From [Eubacterium] cellulosolvens LD2006 (GTDB lineage Bacteria; Bacillota; Clostridia; Lachnospirales; Lachnospiraceae): a stretch of 64,000 bases of DNA. Below the pieces are notes generated by a model that saw only the letters and a list, made by a program, of their open reading frames with translations, ran no database searches and was not told where the DNA came from. The stretch covers positions 36,096 through 100,095 of the forward strand of contig NZ_KK211311.1 in assembly GCF_000621585.1 (NCBI RefSeq), read 5' to 3'. Below are positions 44,798 to 53,511 of the stretch, one piece after another. The position numbers and the translations under genes were made by a program. The number at the start of each line of letters is the position of its first letter. Positions within the stretch are counted from its first letter, which is position 1.

Positions 44798-45940
44798 ATG
44801 GCAGAGAAACGTGATTATTATGAAGTTCTGGGTGTTGACCGAAATGCCGATGACCAGACACTGAAACGCGCGTATCGCAAGCTGGCCAAGAAATATCACC
44901 CGGATGTAAATCCGGGCGATAAAGTGGCCGAGGAAAAATTCAAGGAAGCTACAGAGGCATACGGCGTCCTCAGCGATCCGGACAAAAGAAGGCAGTATGA
45001 CCAGTTCGGACACGCCGCATTCGAAAACGGAGGCGGCGGAGCAGGCGGTTTCGGTGGTTTCGATTTTAACAATATGGATATGGGAGATATTTTCGGAGAC
45101 ATCTTCGGAGATATTTTCGGAGGCGGAAGATCCAGAAGTTCAGCGAATAACGGACCGAGAAGGGGCGCTTCTCTGAGAGCCATGATTCACCTCACCTTCG
45201 AGGAGGCTGTCTTCGGCTGTACGAAAGAAATCGAGCTCACCATCAAGGATCCGTGCAAATCCTGCGGCGGAAGCGGAGCGAAGGCCGGCACTTCACCGGA
45301 GACCTGTCCGAAGTGCCACGGTTCCGGACAGGTGCGTCAGACGCAGCAGACCATGTTCGGCATGATTCAGAATATTACGACCTGTCCGCAGTGTGGCGGA
45401 AGCGGAAAGATCATCAAGGAAAAGTGTCCGGACTGTCAGGGTACCGGCTATACATCCAGCCGCAAGAAGATCCAGGTCAGCGTTCCGGCAGGTATCGACG
45501 ACGGACAGAGCATCCGGATCCGGGACAAGGGCGAGCCGGGAATCAACGGCGGTCCGAGAGGAGACCTTCTCGTGCAGGTATCGGTTGCGCAGCATCCGAT
45601 TTTTCAGAGAGATGGCGTAAATATCTTCTCGTCTGCGCCTCTGACCTTCGCGCAGGCGGCGCTCGGCGGCGATGTGCGGATCAGTACCGTGGACGGAGAT
45701 GTGGTCTACGAGGTAAAACCGGGAACCCAGACCGGAGCGAGAATCCGTCTCCGAGGAAAAGGCGTTCCCTCGGTACACAACCGGGATCTTCGAGGAGATC
45801 AGTACGTAACGCTGATCGTTCAGACTCCTACGGATCTCAGCAAAGAGGCGAAGGAACTTCTGGAGAAGTTCGACGAGGCCTGCGGAAACAAATCGCAGGA
45901 AGAGGAGCCGAAGAAAAAGAAGAGATTCGGACGCAAATAA
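44798..45940 (+). CDS. dnaJ: Chaperone DnaJ (Hsp40)
   Basis: This 380-residue class A J-protein stimulates DnaK. The J domain contains HPD ([11 protein letters not shown]), followed by a Gly/Phe-rich region with three GDIFG-type repeats. Four zinc-binding repeats [24 protein letters not shown] and CPDCQGTG come next, then the substrate-binding domains. All features of a full-length DnaJ are present. It is the final gene of the CIRCE operon; a hairpin terminator follows 12 bases later. Confidence 0.97.
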   Translation: MAEKRDYYEVLGVDRNADDQTLKRAYRKLAKKYHPDVNPGDKVAEEKFKEATEAYGVLSDPDKRRQYDQFGHAAFENGGGGAGGFGGFDFNNMDMGDIFGDIFGDIFGGGRSRSSANNGPRRGASLRAMIHLTFEEAVFGCTKEIELTIKDPCKSCGGSGAKAGTSPETCPKCHGSGQVRQTQQTMFGMIQNITTCPQCGGSGKIIKEKCPDCQGTGYTSSRKKIQVSVPAGIDDGQSIRIRDKGEPGINGGPRGDLLVQVSVAQHPIFQRDGVNIFSSAPLTFAQAALGGDVRISTVDGDVVYEVKPGTQTGARIRLRGKGVPSVHNRDLRGDQYVTLIVQTPTDLSKEAKELLEKFDEACGNKSQEEEPKKKKRFGRK

Positions 45941-45952
45941 AAAGAGAATGAG

Positions 45953-45990
45953 GGACTGCTGTTCACAAAAAGTGCGCGGCAGTTCTTTTT
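45953..45990 (+). terminator. Intrinsic terminator of the chaperone operon
   Basis: GGACTGC (45953-45959) pairs with GCAGTTC (45979-45985), followed by a run of T residues. Confidence 0.75.
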
Positions 45991-46112
45991 GTATCCTGAA
46001 AATTTCTCCGGAATTTCCATAACACAAAACGCTCCGCGGGATGCGCACTCGCGCGATGAGTAGGTGCTTCGCGTCCGCGCTCAGCGCGAGAATGTCGCGA
46101 GCGACATTCGAT
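45991..46112. repeat. Dispersed mosaic hairpin repeat, copy 5 (module B then A)
   Basis: Module B has GAAAATTTCTCCGGAATTTCC and the core AAAACGCTCCGCGGGATGCG (46026-46045). Module A follows (about 46057-46110), with GCGCTCAGCGCG and GAATGTCGCGAGCGACATTC (46090-46109). It lacks the T-run seen in copies 1 and 4. The open frame through it upstream of prmA is not a gene. Confidence 0.8.
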
Positions 46113-46126
46113 CGATATCCTTCCGG

Positions 46127-46155
46127 TTGCTTTTGTGGCGGATTTCATGCATAAT
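46127..46155 (+). promoter_or_regulatory. Promoter of prmA-rsmE
   Basis: TTGCTT (46127-46132), 17 bases and CATAAT (46150-46155), immediately after the repeat and about 80 bases before prmA. Confidence 0.5.
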
Positions 46156-46237
46156 ACATAGTAGATTTTTGTGTGCAAATCACAGCGGCGCGTTTTTGCG
46201 GCGCTCATTTTTTACTTATAAGAGAGGAACATCAGAT

Positions 46238-47191
46238 ATGAAGTGGAAGAAATACAGACTGAAAACGAGAGAAGAAGCAGAGGATATCGTGATCTCGACC
46301 CTGTATGACTGCGGAATTGAGGGCGCGGAAATCGAGGACAAGGTGCCGCTCACCGAGGATGAGAAAAAGCAGATGTTTGTAGATATTCTTCCGGACATGC
46401 CGGATGACGACGGCGTTGCGTATCTGAACTTTTATCTCGATCCGGAAGAGGACACGGAGGCGATTCTCGCGTCTGCCCGGGAAGCCCTCGACGAGCTCCG
46501 GGATTTCATGGACATCGGAGAGGCGACCATCGAGGAGTCCGAGACGGAGGACAAGGACTGGATCAACAACTGGAAACAGTACTTCCACCAGTTCTACGTG
46601 GACGATATTCTGATCATTCCGTCCTGGGAGGAAGTGAAGCCGGAGGATGAGGGAAAGATGATCCTTCATATCGACCCGGGCACGGCCTTCGGAACCGGTA
46701 TGCACGAGACGACACAGCTCTGCATCCGTCAGCTGAAAAAATATGTAAAACCGGGCTGCGAGATGCTCGATGTGGGAACCGGAAGCGGCATCCTCGCCAT
46801 CGTGGCGGCAAAGCTCGGCGCCGGCCATATTCTCGGCACGGATCTCGACCCCTGTGCGGTACCGGCCGTGGACGACAATAAGAAGGCGAACGACATTCCG
46901 GCGGAGGCCTTTGATATGCTGATCGGCAACATGATCGATGACGAGGAGACAAGAGACCGCGCGGGCTATGAGAAATATGACATCGTGACTGCAAATATTC
47001 TCGCCGATATTCTTGTGCCGATGACGCCGGCCGTTGTTCCGGCTATGAAGAAGGGCGGCGTTTACATTACCTCCGGTATTCTTCAGGAGTATGCTTACAA
47101 AGTTATCGACGCGTGCAAGGCGGCCGGTCTGGAGATCAAAGAGCAGACACAGCAGGGCGAGTGGGTATCTATCACAGCTGTAAAACCCTGA
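46238..47191 (+). CDS. prmA: Ribosomal protein L11 methyltransferase
   Basis: PrmA trimethylates lysines of ribosomal protein L11. The 317-residue protein has an L11-recognition N-terminal domain and a SAM-binding domain with DPGTAFGTGMHETTQLC, MLDVGTGSGILAIVAAKLGA and the catalytic-loop motif DIVTANILADIL. An insert of about 20 acidic residues (near 225-245) precedes that motif. The frame is open from 46064 through repeat DNA, but ATG 46238 with AGAGAGGA upstream starts the family sequence. It is followed 12 bases later by rsmE. Confidence 0.94.
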   Translation: MKWKKYRLKTREEAEDIVISTLYDCGIEGAEIEDKVPLTEDEKKQMFVDILPDMPDDDGVAYLNFYLDPEEDTEAILASAREALDELRDFMDIGEATIEESETEDKDWINNWKQYFHQFYVDDILIIPSWEEVKPEDEGKMILHIDPGTAFGTGMHETTQLCIRQLKKYVKPGCEMLDVGTGSGILAIVAAKLGAGHILGTDLDPCAVPAVDDNKKANDIPAEAFDMLIGNMIDDEETRDRAGYEKYDIVTANILADILVPMTPAVVPAMKKGGVYITSGILQEYAYKVIDACKAAGLEIKEQTQQGEWVSITAVKP

Positions 47192-47203
47192 GAGGAAAAA
47201 GAA

Positions 47204-47944
47204 ATGTACAGGTTTTTTACACAGAGAGAGCAGATCATCGACGGCAAGGTGCATATCACCGGCGATGACGTGAATCATATACGAAACGTTCTCCGTATGA
47301 AAAAGGGCGAGACGATCCTGATTTCCTGCGGGGATGAGTGGGAGTACACCTGCAGGATTTCGGAGCTCTCGGAGGACGAAATTCTGGCGGATGTGACGGA
47401 CGCGCAGAAGCCGGGCAAGGAACTTCGCTCGAAGATTTATCTGTTTCAATGTCTTCCCAAAAGTGATAAAATGGAGACCGTTATTCAAAAGGCGGTGGAA
47501 CTCGGAGCCTTTGCGGTGGTTCCGGTTTCTTCGAAACGTTGTATTGTAAAGCTGGATCAGAAGCGCGCGAAACAGAAGGTTGTGCGCTGGAACGGCATCG
47601 CGGAGAGCGCGGCCAAACAGGCGAAACGCATGATCATCCCGGCAGTACATGAGATCACGAACTTCCGGGAGGCTCTTGAGATGGCGAAGGAACTGGATGT
47701 AAAGCTGATTCCCTATGAGATGGAGAGCGGCATGAACAGGACGAGGGAGCTCTTCGCGTCGATCGAACCCGGACAGTCCGTCGCCGTCCTGATCGGACCG
47801 GAGGGCGGCTTTGACGAGGCGGAAGTCGAACTTGCGAAAGAGGCCGGCTTCTCCTCGATCACACTCGGAAGGAGGATCCTCCGGACAGAGACGGCGGGAA
47901 TGACGACTCTCTCCATTCTGATGTATCTGCTGGAGCAGGATTGA
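47204..47944 (+). CDS. rsmE: 16S rRNA m3U1498 methyltransferase RsmE
   Basis: RsmE methylates U1498 in the decoding region of 16S rRNA. This 246-residue SPOUT-fold enzyme has the N-terminal PUA-like part (ITGDDVNHIRNVLRMKKGE) and the knot signature VLIGPEGGFDEAEVELAKEA with LGRRILRTETAGMTTLSILM. It is probably cotranscribed with prmA, a conserved pairing in Firmicutes. Confidence 0.95.
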   Translation: MYRFFTQREQIIDGKVHITGDDVNHIRNVLRMKKGETILISCGDEWEYTCRISELSEDEILADVTDAQKPGKELRSKIYLFQCLPKSDKMETVIQKAVELGAFAVVPVSSKRCIVKLDQKRAKQKVVRWNGIAESAAKQAKRMIIPAVHEITNFREALEMAKELDVKLIPYEMESGMNRTRELFASIEPGQSVAVLIGPEGGFDEAEVELAKEAGFSSITLGRRILRTETAGMTTLSILMYLLEQD

Positions 47945-47970
47945 AGCCAAAGCATGCATGCGTGCCCTGG

Positions 47971-48030
47971 GTGTCATAGGAGATTCCATCCGGATTTCTA
48001 TAGCGCAAAACGCTTCGGAGACTGCGGCAC
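47971..48030. repeat. Dispersed repeat, copy 6 (module B only, degenerate)
   Basis: GTCATAGGAGATTCC and GGATTTCTATAGC form a B-type hairpin, followed by a degenerate core GCAAAACGCTTCGGAGACTG. Module A is absent. Confidence 0.6.
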
Positions 48031-48109
48031 ATTTGGAGAGATGAAGTCTGCTTGAGGATTTCCTCATCCATAATTTTTTAGGATAATTTCAGGAAAGAGA
48101 ACGAATACA

Positions 48110-49267
48110 ATGGAAGCTTATCTTGATAATTCGGCGACGACCTGCTGCTACGAAGAAGTGGCGGAGCTGACAAAAAAAATCATGCTCGAGGATTACGGCA
48201 ATCCGTCGTCCATGCACACCAAGGGCGTGGAGGCGGAAAAATATCTGCGCCGGGCACAGGACACCCTTGCGGGCATCCTGAAAGTAAAACCGCAGGAGAT
48301 CTTTTTTACTTCGGGGGGGACGGAGTCCAACAACTGGGCGCTCTTCGGTACAGCCATGTCGCGAAAAAGAAGGGGCAGGAGGATTATAACGACATCGATC
48401 GAGCACTCCGCCATCGCTGCGCCGGCGGCTGCGCTTGAGGAACTCGGCTACGAGATCGTCCGGCTGCCGGTCGACCGGGAGGGCTGTGTGTCGATGGAGG
48501 ATCTGAAGGCTGCCATGACGGAAGATACGATTCTGGTGTCCGTGATGATGGTCAACAATGAGATCGGCGCCGTGGAGCCGGTGGCTGAGATCGGAGGCTT
48601 CCTCAGGGAAAACTACCCGGAATGCTACTTCCACGTGGACGCGATCCAGGCTTTCGGAAAGTACAGAATTTTGCCGAAACGAATGAAGATCGATATGCTC
48701 TCCGTGAGCGGACACAAGATCCACGGTCCGAAGGGAAGCGGATTCCTCTACGTTGATCAGAGAGTTCGGATCAGTCCGATCATCTACGGCGGCGGGCAGC
48801 AGGGGGGCATGCGATCCGGAACCGATAATGTTCCGGGAGCGGCAGGACTTGCTCTTGCTGCGGAAAAAATATACAGCAGACTGGATACCGACGTTGAGTA
48901 TATGTATGAGCTGAAAGAACATCTTGCCAAAGGACTGCTCGCGATCGAGGATGTGAAGCTTCACGGATCCTCAGAGCTCCGGAGCGGGGCGCCACATATC
49001 CTGAATGCTTCGTTTCTCGGTGTGAGGAGCGAAGTCCTGCTGCACACTCTCGAAGACAGGGGAATCTACGTGTCGGCGGGAAGCGCGTGCTCGAGTCATC
49101 GCCACGGAGGAAGTGCGACGATGGAGGCCACCCGCGCCGGTAAGGCGGAGACAGAGTCTTCCGTCCGCTTCAGCTTTTCGGAACTTACGACCACGGAAGA
49201 AATCGACTATGCGCTGCAGGTGCTTCGCGAAGTCCTTCCGCAGCTGAGAAGATTTACGCGAAAATAA
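48110..49267 (+). CDS. Cysteine desulfurase (NifS/IscS type)
   Basis: This 385-residue pyridoxal phosphate enzyme takes sulfur from cysteine as a persulfide. Landmarks are YLDNSATT, the FTSGGTESNNWAL block, EHSAIAAP, the Lys in SVSGHKIHGPKGSGFLY and the catalytic Cys in SAGSACSSH. AGGAAAGAG precedes ATG 48110. It lies directly before thiI, and in Bacillus a dedicated desulfurase (NifZ) beside thiI supplies sulfur for 4-thiouridine. I infer the same role here, though a wider role in Fe-S assembly is possible. Confidence 0.93.
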   Translation: MEAYLDNSATTCCYEEVAELTKKIMLEDYGNPSSMHTKGVEAEKYLRRAQDTLAGILKVKPQEIFFTSGGTESNNWALFGTAMSRKRRGRRIITTSIEHSAIAAPAAALEELGYEIVRLPVDREGCVSMEDLKAAMTEDTILVSVMMVNNEIGAVEPVAEIGGFLRENYPECYFHVDAIQAFGKYRILPKRMKIDMLSVSGHKIHGPKGSGFLYVDQRVRISPIIYGGGQQGGMRSGTDNVPGAAGLALAAEKIYSRLDTDVEYMYELKEHLAKGLLAIEDVKLHGSSELRSGAPHILNASFLGVRSEVLLHTLEDRGIYVSAGSACSSHRHGGSATMEATRAGKAETESSVRFSFSELTTTEEIDYALQVLREVLPQLRRFTRK

Positions 49268-49375
49268 CAGGCTGCGTCAATGGGGCAAACGGTACCTCCG
49301 GGGAAGCCGGGACGTACCGGAAGTGGTTATTTTTGGAACGGTGAGCGGATCACCGGCAGACGTAAAGGAGAATAT

Positions 49376-50566
49376 ATGAATTATCAGGCATTTTTGATTA
49401 AATACGCAGAGATCGGAATCAAGGGAAAGAACCGTCATCTGTTCGAAGACAAACTTGTACATCACATCAACCGCGCGCTTGCCGCTGTCGACGGAACATT
49501 TGAAGTGACCAGAGAGATGGGGAGAATCTATGTGCGCATGGACGGAGCCTATGACTATGACGGCGCTATCGAAGCGCTCGGAACGGTCTTCGGTATTTCG
49601 GGAATCTGTCCGGTTCTGATTACAGAAGAAATGGAGATGGAAAAACTGAAGCAGACGACTGCAGGCTTTGTGCAGGCCCTCTATCCGGAGGGAAAGGCGG
49701 CGACGTTTAAGATCAACGCGAGAAGACCGTGGAAGAAATATCCGAAGGATACCATGGAGATCAATGCGGATCTCGGAGAGGCTGTCCTTCTCGGCTGCCC
49801 GTGGATGAAGGTTGATGTGCATCATCCGGATGTGACGGTCAATGTCGAAGTGCGTCAGAGCGGCGTCTATATCTACGCGCTGGAGATACCGGGACTCGGC
49901 GGAATGCCGGTGGGTTCCAACGGAAGCGCGGAGCTTCTTCTCTCCGGAGGAATCGATTCTCCTGTAGCGGGCTGGATGATCGCGAAGCGCGGCGTGCAGA
50001 TCGACGCCGTATACTTCCACGCACCGCCGTACACCAGTGAGCGCGCGAAACAGAAGGTCGTCGACCTCGCGAAAATCGTGGCCAGATATTCCGGAAAAAT
50101 GCGTTTGCACATTGTCAACTTCACAGATATTCAGCTGGCGATCTACGAGAAATGTCCGCATGAGGAACTCACGATTATCATGCGCCGCTATATGATGCGA
50201 ATTGCCGAGCACTTTGCAAATCAGGACGGCGCGCTGGGACTGATCACAGGAGAGAGTATCGGACAGGTGGCGAGCCAGACGGCGCACAGCCTGCTCTGTA
50301 CAAACGCTGTCTGCACACTTCCGGTATACCGTCCGCTGATCGGCTTTGACAAGCAGGAGATCATAGAGATCTCGCAGAAGATCGACGCCTATGAGACGTC
50401 CATCCTTCCGTTTGAAGACTGCTGCACGATCTTCGTTGCAAAGCATCCGGTAACGCATCCGATCCTTCACGTTGTCGAGAGATCCGAGCACAAGCTGGAC
50501 GATGTCATCGATGAACTCATGAAGACTGCCATCGAGACAACGGAAACGATTGTTGTCGGAGGTTGA
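49376..50566 (+). CDS. thiI: tRNA 4-thiouridine synthase ThiI
   Basis: ThiI adenylates U8 of tRNA and inserts sulfur. The 396-residue protein has a ferredoxin-like/THUMP N-terminus and the PP-loop SGGIDSPVAGWM, followed by SLLCTNAVCTLPVYRPLIG. The C-terminal rhodanese domain of the E. coli enzyme is absent, so sulfur must come directly from a desulfurase, fitting the adjacent gene. ATG 49376 follows AAAGGAG (49364-49370); the upstream frame from 49280 has no ribosome site. Confidence 0.95.
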   Translation: MNYQAFLIKYAEIGIKGKNRHLFEDKLVHHINRALAAVDGTFEVTREMGRIYVRMDGAYDYDGAIEALGTVFGISGICPVLITEEMEMEKLKQTTAGFVQALYPEGKAATFKINARRPWKKYPKDTMEINADLGEAVLLGCPWMKVDVHHPDVTVNVEVRQSGVYIYALEIPGLGGMPVGSNGSAELLLSGGIDSPVAGWMIAKRGVQIDAVYFHAPPYTSERAKQKVVDLAKIVARYSGKMRLHIVNFTDIQLAIYEKCPHEELTIIMRRYMMRIAEHFANQDGALGLITGESIGQVASQTAHSLLCTNAVCTLPVYRPLIGFDKQEIIEISQKIDAYETSILPFEDCCTIFVAKHPVTHPILHVVERSEHKLDDVIDELMKTAIETTETIVVGG

Positions 50567-50574
50567 TCTGAACA

Positions 50575-50624
50575 CGGAGCGTTTTGTGTCATGGAAATTC
50601 CGGAGGAATTTCCATGACACAAAA
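50575..50624. repeat. Dispersed repeat, copy 7 (module B, inverted)
   Basis: CGGAGCGTTTTGTGTC (50575-50590) is the reverse complement of the B-module end. It leads into a long perfect palindrome, GTGTCATGGAAATTCC/GGAATTTCCATGACAC (50585-50620). This copy is in the opposite orientation to the others. Confidence 0.75.
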
Positions 50625-50651
50625 AAGCCTGCCGCACGTGTGCGACAGGCT
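50621..50651 (-). terminator. Terminator of the HPr-like gene
   Basis: Read on the - strand, AGCCTG-tCGCAC and GTGCGg-CAGGCT form a strong stem followed by TTTTTT. It ends the leftward transcript from 50925. Confidence 0.85.
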
Positions 50652-50685
50652 GTATTATTTATCTGTATGTAATTGCAGATCCCGA

Positions 50686-50925
50686 TCAGTTCTCAATCAG
50701 GTACGGAGCAAGAACATCAAGTACCTGCTGAAGTTCTGTTCCTTCGGAATGAATATTCAGGTCGATCGGTTTGGAGAGATCCAGACTGAAGATGCCCATG
50801 ATGGATTTTGCATCGATTACATAACGACCGGAAACAAGATCAAAGTCAAAGTCGAATTTCGAGATGGAATTTACGAAATTCTTGACTTTATCAATAGAAT
50901 TAAGAGAAATCTGTACGGTCTGCAT
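50686..50925 (-). CDS. HPr-like protein lacking the active-site histidine
   Basis: This 79-residue protein has the HPr fold pattern, ending in a C-terminal helix ELQQVLDVLAPYL. The regulatory-serine segment of HPr is well kept (DAKSIMGIFSLDLSKPI, Ser at about residue 41). The loop that should carry the phosphorylatable His15 reads NSIDKVKNFV and has no His. It therefore cannot pass phosphate in the PTS like HPr, but might be phosphorylated on Ser, as Crh is in Bacillus. Start: the ATG at 50925 has GGAGG upstream on the - strand; an earlier ATG at 50949 lacks one. It is divergent from mtaB. Confidence 0.88.
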   Translation of the reverse strand: MQTVQISLNSIDKVKNFVNSISKFDFDFDLVSGRYVIDAKSIMGIFSLDLSKPIDLNIHSEGTELQQVLDVLAPYLIEN

Positions 50926-50941
50926 ATTATTATCCTCCATT

Positions 50942-50999
50942 AGTGCCATATATTATCAAATTATTTTTATTTATTTTACAAGCTAATCTTACTTGTAAA
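50942..50999. promoter_or_regulatory. Divergent promoter region with TTTACAAG-N9-CTTGTAAA palindrome
   Basis: A perfect 8-bp inverted repeat with a 9-base spacer spans 50975-50999. On the - strand it overlaps a TTGTAA -35 box that lies 18 bases from GATAAT, the likely promoter of the HPr-like gene. On the + strand it abuts the mtaB ribosome site AAGAGGAG. It could be an operator for either gene. Confidence 0.5.
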
Positions 51000-51015
51000 G
51001 AGGAGAAAAGTCAAG

Positions 51016-52329
51016 GTGCTCAAAGTAAAAAAGGCGGCCCTCCACAATCTGGGATGCAAGGTAAATTCCTATGAACTGGAGGCTATGCAGCAGATGCTGG
51101 AGAAGGCCGGATATGAAATTGTCCCGTTTGAACCCGGAGCGGATGTCTACGTAATTAACACCTGTACGGTGACGAATATCGCCGACCGGAAATCGAGGCA
51201 GATGCTTCACAAAGCAAAGAGCATGAATCCGGACGCGGTGGTCGTCGCGGTCGGCTGCTATGCGCAGGTGAAGGGTGAGGAACTGAAAAAGGATGAGGCG
51301 ATCGACCTGGTTCTCGGAAGCAATTGCAAAAACGACCTGATCGAGGCGCTTGATCAATACAGCCGCACCGGTGAGAAACAGATCGAGCGGACGGAATGGG
51401 ACACGGACAAGTCCTACGAGGCTCTCAGCATCGACCGGACGGAAGAACACACCAGAGCCTTTATCAAAGTGCAGGACGGCTGTAACCAGTTCTGTACCTA
51501 CTGTATCATTCCCTATGCCAGAGGAAGGGTGCGCAGCCGAAAGATCGCGGATGTGCGGGAAGAGGTAAAGCGGCTGGCGGCCTCCGGCGTCAGGGAGGTT
51601 GTCGTAACCGGTATTCATGTCTGTTCTTACGGAAAGGATCTGGGCGGGGGAGAGGATCTGCTTGCTCTCATCCGGGCAGTCAACGAGGTGGACGGAATTG
51701 AACGGATACGGCTAAGCTCTCTGGAACCGGGATCGATCTCTGAGGAATTTGTCAGAGCACTCTCGGAGATGCCGAAGATCTGTCCGCACTTCCACCTCTC
51801 CCTTCAGAGCGGCTGCGACAAAACGTTGAAGCGGATGAATCGTCACTACACGACGGCCGATTTCACGGAGGTGGCCGGCTGGATCCGGAAATACTATGAA
51901 CATCCCGCGCTCTGTACGGATGTGATCACCGGATTCCCGGGAGAAAGCGAAGAGGATTTCGCGGCGTGCAGGGATTTCGTGGAATCGGTACACTTCTTCG
52001 AGACGCACATTTTTCCCTATTCGAGAAGACAGGGGACGAAAGCGGCGGCGTACCCGGATCAGAATACCGAGGCGGTCAAAAAAGCGCGCGGAAAGGTTCT
52101 TCGGGATATTGACAAGGAGCGGAAAATCGAATTTCTCAGATACTATCTTAGAAAGCCGATTGAGGTTCTTTTCGAGGAAGAGATCGAATTTGAGGGAAAG
52201 AAATACTGGTCCGGACACGGACGGGAATACCAGAAAGTTCTTGTCGCGGACAGCAGAGATCTCACCAACGAAATCCTGACGGTGACGCCTGCGGATATCC
52301 GCGGGGGCGAATATCTGATTTGCATGTAA
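51016..52329 (+). CDS. mtaB: tRNA (t6A37-C2) methylthiotransferase MtaB
   Basis: MtaB is a radical-SAM enzyme that converts t6A37 of tRNA to ms2t6A. The 437-residue protein has the N-terminal UPF0004 domain (LHNLGCKVNSYELEAM, NTCTVTNIADRKSRQMLHKA), the radical SAM cluster motif CNQFCTYCIIPYARGRVRSR, and a C-terminal TRAM domain. The HNLGCKVN start distinguishes MtaB from MiaB. It begins with GTG 51016, ten bases after GAGGAG. It acts on the product of the TsaB/TsaE pathway encoded near the start of the window. Confidence 0.94.
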   Translation: MLKVKKAALHNLGCKVNSYELEAMQQMLEKAGYEIVPFEPGADVYVINTCTVTNIADRKSRQMLHKAKSMNPDAVVVAVGCYAQVKGEELKKDEAIDLVLGSNCKNDLIEALDQYSRTGEKQIERTEWDTDKSYEALSIDRTEEHTRAFIKVQDGCNQFCTYCIIPYARGRVRSRKIADVREEVKRLAASGVREVVVTGIHVCSYGKDLGGGEDLLALIRAVNEVDGIERIRLSSLEPGSISEEFVRALSEMPKICPHFHLSLQSGCDKTLKRMNRHYTTADFTEVAGWIRKYYEHPALCTDVITGFPGESEEDFAACRDFVESVHFFETHIFPYSRRQGTKAAAYPDQNTEAVKKARGKVLRDIDKERKIEFLRYYLRKPIEVLFEEEIEFEGKKYWSGHGREYQKVLVADSRDLTNEILTVTPADIRGGEYLICM

Positions 52330-52409
52330 AACCCATTGCCAAAGAGGCCCGCAAGCGGAGAAAAAGCAACGAACAGAATTGCGATAAGAATACGCAGTTT
52401 CCGAAAAAC

Positions 52410-52438
52410 TTGCTATTGATGTCATCATAGTTTATAAT
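52410..52438 (+). promoter_or_regulatory. Promoter of the ireB-ruvX cluster
   Basis: TTGCTA (52410-52415), 17 bases and TATAAT (52433-52438), about 50 bases before ireB. Confidence 0.7.
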
Positions 52439-52488
52439 TAATAAACTAAAGTGTTATTCGTGATATGAAAGTAAGGAAGTGAAAAAAT

Positions 52489-52764
52489 ATGGCAGATTTA
52501 GGAAATACACAGTTTTTTCAGGTGAATCTCGAGAACGAGATCCCGGTTAAGAAGGTTCTTGACGTTGTGTATCATGCTATGGAGGAGAAGGGCTATAATC
52601 CTGTAAACCAGATCGTCGGCTATATTATGTCCGGCGATCCGACTTACATCACCAGCCACAACGGAGCCCGCAGCATGATCATGAAGGTCGAGAGGGACGA
52701 AATCGTGGAGGAGCTTCTGAAAGAGTATATCCGGAATGAATCCTGGAAACCCGGTGAAGAGTAA
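52489..52764 (+). CDS. IreB family regulatory phosphoprotein (UPF0297)
   Basis: This 91-residue protein belongs to UPF0297/DUF965. In Enterococcus the member IreB is phosphorylated by the kinase IreK and affects cephalosporin resistance. Family features are TQFFQVNLENEIPVKKVLDV, YNPVNQIVGYIMSGDPTYIT and SHNGARSMIMKVERDE. It is cytoplasmic and helical. ireB-ruvX-yrzB order is widely conserved in Firmicutes, and ruvX begins three bases after its stop. Confidence 0.94.
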   Translation: MADLGNTQFFQVNLENEIPVKKVLDVVYHAMEEKGYNPVNQIVGYIMSGDPTYITSHNGARSMIMKVERDEIVEELLKEYIRNESWKPGEE

Positions 52765-52766
52765 CG

Positions 52767-53207
52767 ATGAGAATACTCGGACTTGATTACGGAGCTAAAA
52801 CCGTCGGAGTGGCGGTGAGCGACGCGCTTGGAATTACGGCGCAGGCACTGGAGACAGTGGAACGGGAGCGCGAGACGAAACTGCGCCGGACAGTCACCAG
52901 AATTGCTGAACTCTGTGAGCAGTATGAAATCGAGAAAATCGTCCTCGGCCTGCCTCTTCTCATGAGTGATGAGATCGGGGAGCGGGCCGAAAAGGCGATC
53001 GCATTTGGAGAAATGCTGAAGAAAAGAACCGGACTGGAAGTCATCATGTGGGACGAGCGCCTGACAACAGTGGCGGCGGACGAGGTCCTCGATGAGATGG
53101 GCGTCAGGGGCAGACATAACCGGAAGGCGGTGATCGATCAGATCGCGGCCGGCTTTATTCTGCAGGAATATCTGGACGCACAGTCGGCGAAAGAACAGAG
53201 GGATTGA
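52767..53207 (+). CDS. ruvX: Holliday junction resolvase-like protein RuvX (YqgF)
   Basis: This 146-residue RNase H-fold protein has LGLDYGAKTVGVAVSDALG with the first catalytic Asp, LPLLMSDEIGERAEKAIAFG, WDERLTTVAADEVL, and the final Asp in AVIDQIAAGFILQEYL. The family is linked to 16S rRNA 5' end processing and possibly junction resolution. It overlaps nothing but is packed tightly between ireB and the DUF1292 gene. Confidence 0.94.
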   Translation: MRILGLDYGAKTVGVAVSDALGITAQALETVERERETKLRRTVTRIAELCEQYEIEKIVLGLPLLMSDEIGERAEKAIAFGEMLKKRTGLEVIMWDERLTTVAADEVLDEMGVRGRHNRKAVIDQIAAGFILQEYLDAQSAKEQRD

Positions 53208-53213
53208 CAGAAA

Positions 53214-53474
53214 ATGGAAAAAATTATTTTTGAAACAGAGGACGGAACCAAACAGGAGTTTTATATTGAAGAAGAGACCAGAGTGAGCGGCGTGGATTAT
53301 CTGCTCGTCTCTGACTCTATGGATGAAGAGGCAAACGCCTACATTCTGAAGGACCTGTCTGCTGACGGCGACACGACTGCGAATTATGTAATGGTAGAGG
53401 ACGATGTAGAGTATGAAGCTGTTGCACGAATTTTTGAGCAGATGTTGGATGATGTGGACTTCCGGAAAGAATAA
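53214..53474 (+). CDS. DUF1292 protein (YrzB type)
   Basis: This acidic 86-residue protein belongs to DUF1292. Its core IIFETEDGTKQEFYIEEETR and DYLLVSDSMDEEANAYILKD match the family; it ends with EAVARIFEQMLDDVDF. Function is unknown. It always travels with ireB and ruvX in Firmicutes, and here it follows ruvX by six bases. Confidence 0.9.
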   Translation: MEKIIFETEDGTKQEFYIEEETRVSGVDYLLVSDSMDEEANAYILKDLSADGDTTANYVMVEDDVEYEAVARIFEQMLDDVDFRKE

Positions 53475-53511
53475 CTACCTGAATGAACGGACAGAAAGAC
53501 GGAGGTAAGAA

